Shown piece after piece: positions 9,164 to 16,649 of a stretch of 64,000 nt of DNA; the first letter of the stretch is position 1; each line of letters opens with the position of its first letter. Under the pieces are notes generated by a model that was not told where the DNA came from, did not search any database, and saw only the letters and a list, made by a program, of their open reading frames with translations. The stretch covers positions 1 through 64,000 of the forward strand of contig JAZRFF010000028.1 in NCBI GenBank assembly GCA_045661225.1, in the 5' to 3' direction. The DNA is from HGM04593 sp045661225. Lineage in GTDB: Bacteria; Bacteroidota; Bacteroidia; Bacteroidales; Bacteroidaceae. Made by a program: the position numbers and the translations under genes.

Positions 9164-11098
9164 ATGAAAATAAAGAAGTTTGCAATATATCTTCCGGTTC
9201 TTGCCTTGTTGGTGGCGTGTGCCAGTATGGGTACACCCGATGGCGGCCCGTATGACGAGGACCCTCCGGTGCTTGTCAAGGCTGTGCCGGCGCTTTATGC
9301 GACCAATATCAAAGAGGGAAAGGTTGAATTGCTCTTCGATGAGAATATAAAACTTGTAAATGCATTCGACAAGGTCGTTGTGTCGCCTCCGCAGCGCGAA
9401 CTGCCCGAGATTAAGTCGGTGGGCAAGAGGGTGTCGGTTGAACTTTTCGACACGCTTATACCCAACACAACCTATTCTGTTGATTTTGGCGATGCTATAG
9501 TCGACAACAACGAGGGTAATCCATATGAGAATTTTGCCTATGTGTTCTCTACGGGAGATGTTGTTGACACCCTTGCTGTGTCGGGTACAGTGCTTAATGC
9601 CGAAGATCTTGAACCCATAAAGGGAATGATGGTTGGCCTGCACTCTTGTCTCGACGATTCGGCATTCACGACAAAAGCTTTTGAGCGTGTGTCGCGCACC
9701 GACTCTCGTGGACGTTTTACAATTAAAGGCATTGCTCCGGGGAAATACAGGGTATATGCCTTGTCGGACGTTAACCAGAATTACCTCTTCGACCAAAAGA
9801 GCGAGAAACTGGCTTTTATGGATACCTCGGTATCTCCTTTTGCAAGCGTTGCCTATCGCTCGGACACCATTTGGCGCGACACGCTTACGGTCGATACTGT
9901 TATGAGCGTAAGATACACGCGCTTCCAGCCCGATGATATTGTGCTGCGTGCGTTTCTTGAGAAGATGAATATGCAGTACCTTATCAAGAGTCAGCGTCAG
10001 GAGCATAATATAGTCCGTCTCTTCTTTGCGGCGCCAAACGAGCAGCTTCCAAAAATCGAGGGGATTGGGTTCGACTTTAACGATGCTTATGTTCTTGAGG
10101 CGTCCGAAAAGAATGACACGCTTACCTATTGGCTGAAGGACTCTGTTTTTTACCGTAACGACACTCTTGCGTTTGCTGTAACTTACAAGGCCCCCGATTC
10201 ATTAGGTCTTTATATTGATAAAAGTGACACGTTGCGCCTTGTTCCAAAGAGAAAATGGGAAAGGATTGTTAAAGAGCGTGCCGAATTGTTCGAAGAGGAG
10301 AAAAAGCACTTTTTGCGTCGTGAGAGCCGCAAAGATGGGTATGACAAGGAAAATCCTCCCTTGTATGTGCCTCCAACAAAGGCTCTGCCGCTGCGTTTCT
10401 CGGGTACGGGAACTATGGACGTGAACAAGGTGCCACGCTTCGCATTCGAAGAACCGTTACTCTCGCTCGATACGTCGGCTTTGCATCTTTTTACAATGGT
10501 CGACACAACGTGGGTGCCTACGGAATTTGTCTTGCAGCAGAGTGAAAGGAGTATAAGGGAATATGAACTTTTTGCCGAGTGGCGTCCGGAGTGCAAGTAC
10601 AGGTTAGAGGTCGATTCGGCTGCATTCAAGGGACTTTATGGAGGGGTATCCGAAAAGTATGAGCGCGAAATGGTTTTCCGTTCGCTCGATGAGTATGCCG
10701 TGTTGTTCCTTAATATAAAGGGTGCCGGCAGCAATTCCATTGTTCAGTTGCTCAATACGTCGCAAAAGGTTGTCGCTCAAGAGCGTACCCGGAATGGAGA
10801 ATGTTCATTCTACTTTATTAAGCCGGGCAAGTATTTCCTGCGTCTTATAGTAGACGAGAATAATAATGGTGTGTGGGATACAGGTTCATTTGCCGATGGT
10901 TTACAGCCTGAAAAGGTATATTATTACCACCATCGTCTCGATTTGATGGCATTATTCGAGTATACTCAGGACGATTGGGATATTACAATGCCTCTCGAGA
11001 AACAGAAGCCTATTGAGATAACCAAACAGAAACCCGAGAAGGAGCGTAAAAAACAGAATCGTAATGCCACACGCAAGTTCAAAAGCAAGAAAAAATAG
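9164..11098 (+). CDS. Ig-like (SbsA/Big_5 type) domain lipoprotein
   Basis: A 644-residue envelope lipoprotein. The signal peptide ends in the lipobox LLVAC (Cys19), followed by ASMGTPDGGPYDEDPP, a start seen in many Bacteroidota Ig-like lipoproteins. Residues about 35-125 resemble an SbsA Ig-like domain (VELLFDENIKL, TTYSVDFGDAIVDNNEGN). Around 130-220 is a carboxypeptidase-regulatory-like beta domain (GRFTIKGIAPGKYRVYALSDVNQN), with a second such segment near 545-590 (FYFIKPGKYFLRLIVDENNN). The C-terminus is a Lys/Arg/Glu-rich tail. Function unknown; a role in the cell envelope is likely. It starts 2 bases after the GH3-like gene. Confidence 0.82.
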   Translation: MKIKKFAIYLPVLALLVACASMGTPDGGPYDEDPPVLVKAVPALYATNIKEGKVELLFDENIKLVNAFDKVVVSPPQRELPEIKSVGKRVSVELFDTLIPNTTYSVDFGDAIVDNNEGNPYENFAYVFSTGDVVDTLAVSGTVLNAEDLEPIKGMMVGLHSCLDDSAFTTKAFERVSRTDSRGRFTIKGIAPGKYRVYALSDVNQNYLFDQKSEKLAFMDTSVSPFASVAYRSDTIWRDTLTVDTVMSVRYTRFQPDDIVLRAFLEKMNMQYLIKSQRQEHNIVRLFFAAPNEQLPKIEGIGFDFNDAYVLEASEKNDTLTYWLKDSVFYRNDTLAFAVTYKAPDSLGLYIDKSDTLRLVPKRKWERIVKERAELFEEEKKHFLRRESRKDGYDKENPPLYVPPTKALPLRFSGTGTMDVNKVPRFAFEEPLLSLDTSALHLFTMVDTTWVPTEFVLQQSERSIREYELFAEWRPECKYRLEVDSAAFKGLYGGVSEKYEREMVFRSLDEYAVLFLNIKGAGSNSIVQLLNTSQKVVAQERTRNGECSFYFIKPGKYFLRLIVDENNNGVWDTGSFADGLQPEKVYYYHHRLDLMALFEYTQDDWDITMPLEKQKPIEITKQKPEKERKKQNRNATRKFKSKKK

Positions 11099-11130
11099 AG
11101 AAATAATATAATATAGGTATAATAATATAT

Positions 11131-11136
11131 AAGGAG
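11131..11136 (+). promoter_or_regulatory. Unusual canonical Shine-Dalgarno site before cysS
   Basis: AAGGAG lies 7 bases before the cysS ATG inside an otherwise A/T-only stretch. Most starts in this window have no such site, as is typical for Bacteroidota, so it stands out and supports the chosen start. Confidence 0.6.
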
Positions 11137-11143
11137 TATAATA

Positions 11144-12619
11144 ATGGAGAACAAATTTATGATATACAACACGCTCTCTCGCAAGAAAGAGCTGTTTGAG
11201 CCGTTGCACGCGCCAAATGTAGGACTCTATGTCTGCGGTCCAACGGTCTATGGACCTGCGCATCTTGGTCACGCACGTCCGGCAATTACTTTTGACGTGC
11301 TTTTCCGCTATCTTCAGAACCTGGGTTACAAGGTGCGCTATGTGCGCAATATAACAGATGTTGGTCATCTTGAACACGATGCCGACGAAGGAGAGGATAA
11401 GATTGCAAAGAAAGCACGCCTTGAGCAGTTGGAACCAATGGAGGTCGTGCAACAATACACACTCCACTACCACAAGGTTATGGAGGCACTCAACGTATTG
11501 CCGCCAAGCATTGAGCCTCACGCGTCGGGGCACATAATTGAGCAGATAGAACTTGTTAAGGAGATTCTTGCAAACGGTTACGCATACGAGAGTGAGGGCT
11601 CGGTCTATTTTGATGTTGCAAAGTATGACAAGGACCACCATTATGGAGTATTGTCGGGTAGAAACCTCGAGGACGTTCTCAACACCACTCGCGAACTCGA
11701 CGGACAGAACGAGAAACGTAATCCGGCCGATTTTGCACTCTGGAAGTGCGCTCAGCCCGAACATATTATGCGTTGGCCATCGCCCTGGGGCAACGGATTC
11801 CCCGGTTGGCACTGCGAATGTACTGCAATGGGACGTAAATATCTGGGCGAACAGTTTGATATTCACGGCGGTGGAATGGATCTTGTCTTTCCGCACCACG
11901 AATGTGAAATTGCACAAGGTAAGGCTGCAATGGGACACGACGTTGTAAAGTACTGGATGCATAATAATATGATTACCATAAATGGTACCAAAATGGGCAA
12001 ATCTTTGGGTAATTTTATAACCCTCGATGAGTTCTTTAATGGCACTCATAAACTGCTTACGCAGGCTTATAGCCCTATGACCATACGTTTCTTTATTCTG
12101 CAGGCACACTACCGCAGTACCGTAGACTTCAGCAACGACGCTTTACAGGCTGCCGAGAAAGGTATGCAGCGTCTGCTTGAGGCGTACAAGACCCTTAAGG
12201 GGCTTACAGCATCGGGTGAAACAACTGTCGATGTAGCAACGCTGCGCAGTAAGTGTTACGATGCAATGAACGACGATATGAACACCGCACAGGTAATTTC
12301 GCACCTGTTTGATGCTTGTCGCGCAATAAATCAGATAGCCGACAAGAAGGCTTCAATAAATGAAAGTGACCTTGCCGAACTGCGTGCTGCGTTCCACCTG
12401 TTCACTTTTGACATTCTTGGCCTCAAGGAGGAGCGTGGTTCCGACAGTGGCCGTGAGGAGGCTTTTGGAAAGGTGGTCGATATGCTCCTTGTACAGCGTC
12501 AGGTTGCAAAAGCCAATAAAGACTGGGCTACAAGCGATAAAATACGCGACGAGCTAGCTGCACTCGGTTTCGAGATAAAAGATGGCAAAGAGGGTGCAAC
12601 CTGGAAACTTAACCGCTAA
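11144..12619 (+). CDS. cysS: Cysteine--tRNA ligase
   Basis: Class I aminoacyl-tRNA synthetase that charges tRNA-Cys. The zinc/substrate Cys31 is in VCGPTVYG, the HIGH motif is HLGH at 40-43, WHCECTAMG gives further zinc ligands, FPHHECEIAQ the zinc/tRNA site, and KMSKS appears as KMGKS at 283-287. Length 491 is normal. The C-terminal anticodon-binding helical region ends GATWKLNR. It sits inside a plus-strand run (GH3-like, lipoprotein, cysS, glutaminyl cyclase, sufE) with short gaps. Confidence 0.97.
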   Translation: MENKFMIYNTLSRKKELFEPLHAPNVGLYVCGPTVYGPAHLGHARPAITFDVLFRYLQNLGYKVRYVRNITDVGHLEHDADEGEDKIAKKARLEQLEPMEVVQQYTLHYHKVMEALNVLPPSIEPHASGHIIEQIELVKEILANGYAYESEGSVYFDVAKYDKDHHYGVLSGRNLEDVLNTTRELDGQNEKRNPADFALWKCAQPEHIMRWPSPWGNGFPGWHCECTAMGRKYLGEQFDIHGGGMDLVFPHHECEIAQGKAAMGHDVVKYWMHNNMITINGTKMGKSLGNFITLDEFFNGTHKLLTQAYSPMTIRFFILQAHYRSTVDFSNDALQAAEKGMQRLLEAYKTLKGLTASGETTVDVATLRSKCYDAMNDDMNTAQVISHLFDACRAINQIADKKASINESDLAELRAAFHLFTFDILGLKEERGSDSGREEAFGKVVDMLLVQRQVAKANKDWATSDKIRDELAALGFEIKDGKEGATWKLNR

Positions 12620-12625
12620 ACAGGT

Positions 12626-13642
12626 ATGGGCAGACTAATATTCTCTCTGCTATTCTCGTTGCTGCTCATTGTCGGTTGCGGTAATTCGTCTGTTAATGGG
12701 GGTAAAACAACGGCGGCTGTTAACAGCAGCGTTGTTATGCCGGCCAAGCGCATTGTGCCCATATTTGATGGCGACAGTGCTTATAATTTCGTGGCGGAAC
12801 AAGTGGCATTTGGCCCTCGTGTGCCAAACAGTGATGCTCATAGGGCTTGTGGCGACTATCTCGAGGAAAAGTTGCGTTCTTACGGCGCGACAGTCATCAG
12901 CCAGAATGTAGATATTAAGGCCTATACGGGTGATGTACTGAAGGCACGTAACATTATAGCGCAGTTTCAGCCCGAAAAGAGCGAGCGTATTCTTTTGTGT
13001 GCTCATTGGGATTCGCGTCCTTGGGCCGATTCGGACCCCGATGCTGACAACCATTATAAGCCCATTCTTGGCGCTAATGACGGTGGCAGCGGAGTCGGAG
13101 CGTTGATAGAGGTCGCACGTCATTTATCGCAGATGCCTGCCGAGGTGGGTGTCGACATTGTGCTGTTCGATGCCGAGGATTATGGTCGTCACGAGGCTGA
13201 ATGGGAAGATGCCGTTGCCGGTGAGGAGACTTGGGCGTTGGGTTCGGCACATTGGGCAAAGAACCCGCACGTCGAGGGTTACAAGGCGCGTTACGGCGTG
13301 TTGCTCGACATTGTCGGTGCTCCCGGCTCAACCTTCTGCTTGGAGGGTTACTCTATGCATTTTGCCCCGGCATTGATGGGGCGTGTGTGGAGCATCGCCA
13401 AGAGCTTAGGCTATTCGCGTTACTTTCCGATGCGTGAGGGTGGTGCAATAACCGACGACCACGTGAATGTTAACAGGTATCTGGGAATACCTTGCATAGA
13501 TATTATAAACTACGACCCGAGCAGTCCCAACGGCTTCGGAGCGCATCACCACACTGTGCGCGACAATATGGACTGGATTGACCCGGCTACCCTTAAGGCT
13601 GTAGGGCAGACGCTGCTCACTGTAATATATAACGAGAGATAA
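12626..13642 (+). CDS. Glutaminyl-peptide cyclotransferase-like M28 family lipoprotein
   Basis: Probably converts N-terminal glutamine of exported proteins to pyroglutamate. It has a lipoprotein signal (lipobox LIVGC, Cys18) and an M28 metallopeptidase fold of 338 residues. Zinc/active-site motifs of the Bacteroidota type II glutaminyl cyclase group are visible: LLCAHWDSRPWADSD, GANDGGSGVG, VLFDAEDYG and ITDDHVNVN. An M28 aminopeptidase is the alternative, but HWDSRPWADSD is characteristic of the cyclase group. Several secreted proteins in this window are predicted to start with Gln after signal cleavage, which fits this activity. Starts 6 bases after cysS; its stop overlaps the sufE start. 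Confidence 0.85.
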   Translation: MGRLIFSLLFSLLLIVGCGNSSVNGGKTTAAVNSSVVMPAKRIVPIFDGDSAYNFVAEQVAFGPRVPNSDAHRACGDYLEEKLRSYGATVISQNVDIKAYTGDVLKARNIIAQFQPEKSERILLCAHWDSRPWADSDPDADNHYKPILGANDGGSGVGALIEVARHLSQMPAEVGVDIVLFDAEDYGRHEAEWEDAVAGEETWALGSAHWAKNPHVEGYKARYGVLLDIVGAPGSTFCLEGYSMHFAPALMGRVWSIAKSLGYSRYFPMREGGAITDDHVNVNRYLGIPCIDIINYDPSSPNGFGAHHHTVRDNMDWIDPATLKAVGQTLLTVIYNER

Positions 13643-14067
13643 TGGCAACGATAAACGAAATTCAGGATAGTATAATTGAAGAGTTTGGCGATTTTGAAGA
13701 TTGGCTCGACCGCTATCAGCTGCTCATAGACCTTGGCGGCGAACAACAACCGCTGCCCGAGGAGTGCAAGACCGATAATAATCTCATCGAGGGGTGTCAG
13801 AGCCGTGTGTGGCTCGACGCAACGTACTCTGATGGTAAGGTGCATTTTCGTGCCGAGGGGGACGCGCTTATCGTCAAAGGACTTGTGGCATTGCTCGTGA
13901 AGGTCTATTCGGGACATACTCCTGACGAGATTCTCGGGAGCGAACCCTATTTTGTCGAGGCTATAGGACTAAAGGAGCACCTCTCTCCCACCCGCAGTAA
14001 CGGACTTCTTGCAATGATTAAGCAGATGCGTCTTTATGCTCTTGCATTTAAGGCTAAAGGTAAATAA
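13642..14067 (+). CDS. sufE: SufE family cysteine-desulfurase sulfur acceptor
   Basis: Accepts persulfide sulfur from SufS for iron-sulfur cluster assembly. Length 141 aa is normal, and the acceptor Cys52 lies in LIEGCQSRVWL, next to the E. coli Cys51 position. The C-terminal helix SPTRSNGLLAMIKQM is typical. The start ATG overlaps the stop of the glutaminyl-cyclase gene (TAATG), so translation is probably coupled. Strong hairpin terminator follows. SufS, SufB, SufC and SufD are not in the window. Confidence 0.94.
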   Translation: MATINEIQDSIIEEFGDFEDWLDRYQLLIDLGGEQQPLPEECKTDNNLIEGCQSRVWLDATYSDGKVHFRAEGDALIVKGLVALLVKVYSGHTPDEILGSEPYFVEAIGLKEHLSPTRSNGLLAMIKQMRLYALAFKAKGK

Positions 14068-14107
14068 AAAGATAATCGGTCTCTCGCGAGAGACCGATTA
14101 TCTTTTT
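14066..14107. terminator. Perfect palindromic bidirectional terminator
   Basis: A 42-base perfect inverted repeat centred on CTCTCGCGAGAG, flanked by A5 and T5, lies between convergent sufE (+) and the U32 gene (-). Confidence 0.93.
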
Positions 14108-14162
14108 ATGAATATTCTCTTTTTATCGTACAGGATACCTTGTGACTTTACGGTTTCTTGTC

Positions 14163-15425
14163 TCAGTCGCAACAGCTGTGTCCGGTCTTGTCAATGCGGT
14201 ATAGCTTGTCGCTGGGGCGAACTTTGCAGGGTACTTTGAACGATACTCGCTCGCCCTTGTGTACGGTGTCTACGCTTTTCAGGTCTACTCGAGGGTCTTC
14301 AAGTGTCAGGTACACTGCACCAGTGGTGGGGCCTGTAATTAAAATCTTGTCGCCGGCTTTCAGCTCGGCAGCCTCGATATAAAAGTCGCCTACGCCCAGT
14401 TTCGAGAAGTGTTTCATAGCCTTGCCTGCGTAAACTTTACGCTCGGTAGCTTGTGAACCGTATATTTTACTCCACTCGCCCAGCTTCTGGCCTTGGTAGT
14501 AACCGTCCCAGAACCCGCGGTTAAAGACGGTCTTCAAGCGCTCGTCCCATTCGTCTTTTTTGGCATCAGTAAACTCTCCTGCAAGGTATGCGTTAAGCGC
14601 CTCGTTGTAACAGCCGGCAACCGTCTGCACATATTCGGGTCCGCGTGCGCGACCTTCAATCTTGAACACCCTGACACCGCTCTCAATCATTCGGTCCATA
14701 AAGCGTATGGTCTTAAGGTCTTTGGGCGACATAATATATTTGTTGTCCACCTCAAGCTCAATATCGCTCTCGCGGTCCTTGACAATATAGCCTCGACGGC
14801 ACACTTGCATACACTCGCCCCTGTTGGCACTGCGTCCTAATTGGTGCAACGACAGGTAGCATTTGCCCGATATTGCCATACACAACGCTCCGTGACAGAA
14901 CATCTCAATGCGTATCAGTTCTCCGCGTGGGCCGCAGATATTTTCATCTATAATAATTTTGTGTATTGCCGCGACCTGCTCCATATTCAATTCGCGTGCA
15001 AGTACCACCACGTCGGCAAATTGGGCATAGAATTTGAGTGCCTCGCTGTTGCTAATATTAAGTTGGGTCGACAGATGTACTTCTACCCCCACGCTGTTGC
15101 AATACTGCATCACTGCAACGTCCGATGCAATGACTGCCGAAATTCCACTCTCTTTGGCGGCGTCTATAATGCGATGCATCATCACAATGTCGTCCTCGTA
15201 AATGATTGTGTTTACTGTAAGGTAGCTTTTGATGCCGTTGGCGTCGCATATTTGCGCAATCTCGCGCAGGTCGTTTATTGAGAATGCGCTCGCCGAGTGT
15301 GCTCGCATATTCAGGTGCTCAATACCGAAATAGATAGAGTTGGCACCGGCCTGGATTGCTGCTTGCAGGCTCTCGCGTGAGCCTACAGGGGCCATTATCT
15401 CAAAATCGCTTCTTTTGTAGTTCAT
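14163..15425 (-). CDS. Peptidase U32 family protein (YegQ/TrhP-like tRNA hydroxylation protein)
   Basis: Probably acts in 5-hydroxyuridine formation at tRNA wobble U34, the known role of E. coli YegQ (TrhP); older annotations call it a collagenase-like peptidase. The 420-residue protein starts MAPVGSRESL after a short N-terminus and carries the U32 signature EMFCHGALCMAISGKC-LS near residue 185. Conserved cysteines for a possible Fe-S cluster follow (RGECMQVCRRGY). RVFKIEGRARGPEYV and a C-terminal beta-barrel (AAELKAGDKILITGPTTG) complete the family pattern. It is divergent from dusB, another tRNA-uridine enzyme, and their promoters overlap. Confidence 0.88.
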   Translation of the reverse strand: MNYKRSDFEIMAPVGSRESLQAAIQAGANSIYFGIEHLNMRAHSASAFSINDLREIAQICDANGIKSYLTVNTIIYEDDIVMMHRIIDAAKESGISAVIASDVAVMQYCNSVGVEVHLSTQLNISNSEALKFYAQFADVVVLARELNMEQVAAIHKIIIDENICGPRGELIRIEMFCHGALCMAISGKCYLSLHQLGRSANRGECMQVCRRGYIVKDRESDIELEVDNKYIMSPKDLKTIRFMDRMIESGVRVFKIEGRARGPEYVQTVAGCYNEALNAYLAGEFTDAKKDEWDERLKTVFNRGFWDGYYQGQKLGEWSKIYGSQATERKVYAGKAMKHFSKLGVGDFYIEAAELKAGDKILITGPTTGAVYLTLEDPRVDLKSVDTVHKGERVSFKVPCKVRPSDKLYRIDKTGHSCCD

Positions 15426-15433
15426 AGTTTATG

Positions 15434-15464
15434 TTGCATTTATGGGGCAAAGATAGTATCTTTG
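15434..15464 (+). promoter_or_regulatory. dusB promoter
   Basis: -33 TTG (15434-15436), 20-base spacer, -7 TATCTTTG (15457-15464). Predicted start about 15 bases before the dusB ATG. Confidence 0.8.
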
Positions 15465-15478
15465 TGTCATAAAACAAA
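15448..15478 (-). promoter_or_regulatory. U32-gene promoter, overlapping the dusB promoter
   Basis: On the minus strand, -33 TTTG (15475-15478), 19-base spacer, -7 TATCTTTG (15448-15455). Its -7 box and that of dusB form a perfect 17-base palindrome, CAAAGATA-G-TATCTTTG (15448-15464). Confidence 0.8.
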
Positions 15479-15485
15479 TTGCCCG

Positions 15486-16472
15486 ATGAAAATTGCCAAT
15501 ATAGAATTTGGAAAATACCCGGTGTTTCTTGCGCCAATGGAAGATGTTACTGATGCTGCGTTCCGTCTTTTGTGCAAACGCTTCGGGGTCGATATGGTAT
15601 ATACCGAGTTTGTTTCGAGCGATGCCCTTATACGCGACATTAACAGCACTGTGCGTAAATTGCAGGTTTATGACCAGGAGCGCCCCGTGGCAATACAGAT
15701 TTACGGCAATGAGGTTGAACCTATGGTCGAGGCTGCCAAACGTGTCGAGGCTGCCCGCCCCGATATTCTTGATATAAACTTCGGCTGTCCGGTCAAGAAG
15801 GTGGCGCGTAAGGGGTGTGGAGCAGGAATGTTGCAGAATATACCCAAACTTCTTGAAATAACAAAGGCAGTGGTCGATGCGGTGAATATCCCGGTTACTG
15901 TAAAGACCCGCTTGGGGTGGGACGAGAGTAGCAAATGTATTGTAGACCTTGCCGAACGTCTGCAAGATTGCGGAATAGCAGCCCTTACCGTTCACGGACG
16001 CACCCGGGCCCAGATGTACACAGGCGATGCCGATTGGACGCTCATTGGCAAGATAAAGGAGAACCCGCGTATGCACATACCCATCATAGGCAACGGCGAT
16101 ATTAAGACTCCCGAGCGTGCAAAGGAGTGTTTCGACCGTTACGGGGTCGATGCGGTAATGATAGGCCGTGCAAGTTTCGGACAACCTTGGATATTCCGCG
16201 ACGTAAAGTACTATCTTGAGCACGGTGAGCCGGCTGTGCCGTTTACCTTTGCCGAGTGTATGGATATTCTGCGTGAGCAGGTACGCGACAGTGTCGAATG
16301 GTTGGGTGAACGCCCCGGAATTCTGCACGTGCGCCGACATCTTGCGGCAACGCCATTGTTGAAAGGACTTGCCGATTTTCGTCCTCTGCGCATAGCGATG
16401 CTTCGCGCCGAAAAAGTCGATGAGCTGATGAAGATTCTTGATACTATTGTCGATACATACGGCGGTCGTTAA
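15486..16472 (+). CDS. dusB: tRNA-dihydrouridine synthase (DusB-like)
   Basis: Flavoenzyme that reduces uridines in the tRNA D-loop to dihydrouridine with NADPH. A TIM-barrel protein of 328 residues. Motifs include FLAPMEDVTDAAFR (FMN phosphate region), VAIQIYGNE, DINFGCPVKKV with the catalytic Cys of the Dus family, VKTRLGW, LTVHGRTR, IGNGDIKTPE and GRASFGQPW. A TTG lies in frame at 15462, but it is inside the promoter, so the ATG at 15486 is the start. Divergent from the U32 gene. Confidence 0.95.
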   Translation: MKIANIEFGKYPVFLAPMEDVTDAAFRLLCKRFGVDMVYTEFVSSDALIRDINSTVRKLQVYDQERPVAIQIYGNEVEPMVEAAKRVEAARPDILDINFGCPVKKVARKGCGAGMLQNIPKLLEITKAVVDAVNIPVTVKTRLGWDESSKCIVDLAERLQDCGIAALTVHGRTRAQMYTGDADWTLIGKIKENPRMHIPIIGNGDIKTPERAKECFDRYGVDAVMIGRASFGQPWIFRDVKYYLEHGEPAVPFTFAECMDILREQVRDSVEWLGERPGILHVRRHLAATPLLKGLADFRPLRIAMLRAEKVDELMKILDTIVDTYGGR

Positions 16473-16575
16473 TGCCTTTCCGTCGACCCCTGCCCCAAAA
16501 AGTGGGTTGTGTTACTATATAATTTGGTTAATCATAAATTATAGACAAAAATAGTTAACAATCTTAACAAAATGC

Positions 16576-16583
16576 TATCTTTG
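16576..16583 (+). promoter_or_regulatory. Candidate -7 box for the subtilase gene
   Basis: TATCTTTG, 66 bases before the subtilase ATG; the -33 region has only a weak GTTA. Nothing else was recognised in 16473-16649. Confidence 0.55.
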
Positions 16584-16649
16584 CACCATAGTAAGTGAAT
16601 TCGCTATTTTATGTAGCCGTTATAGAACTTTGTATAAATAATTTATATT

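Noticed and set aside
8999..10006. 335-codon open frame on the minus strand
   Set aside because: Lies opposite the GH3-like and lipoprotein genes, which have clear motifs; composition is that of an antisense shadow.
10952..12109. 385-codon open frame on the minus strand
   Set aside because: Opposite cysS, with no recognisable domain.
15429..16340. 303-codon minus-strand frame
   Set aside because: Opposite dusB, whose motifs are all present.
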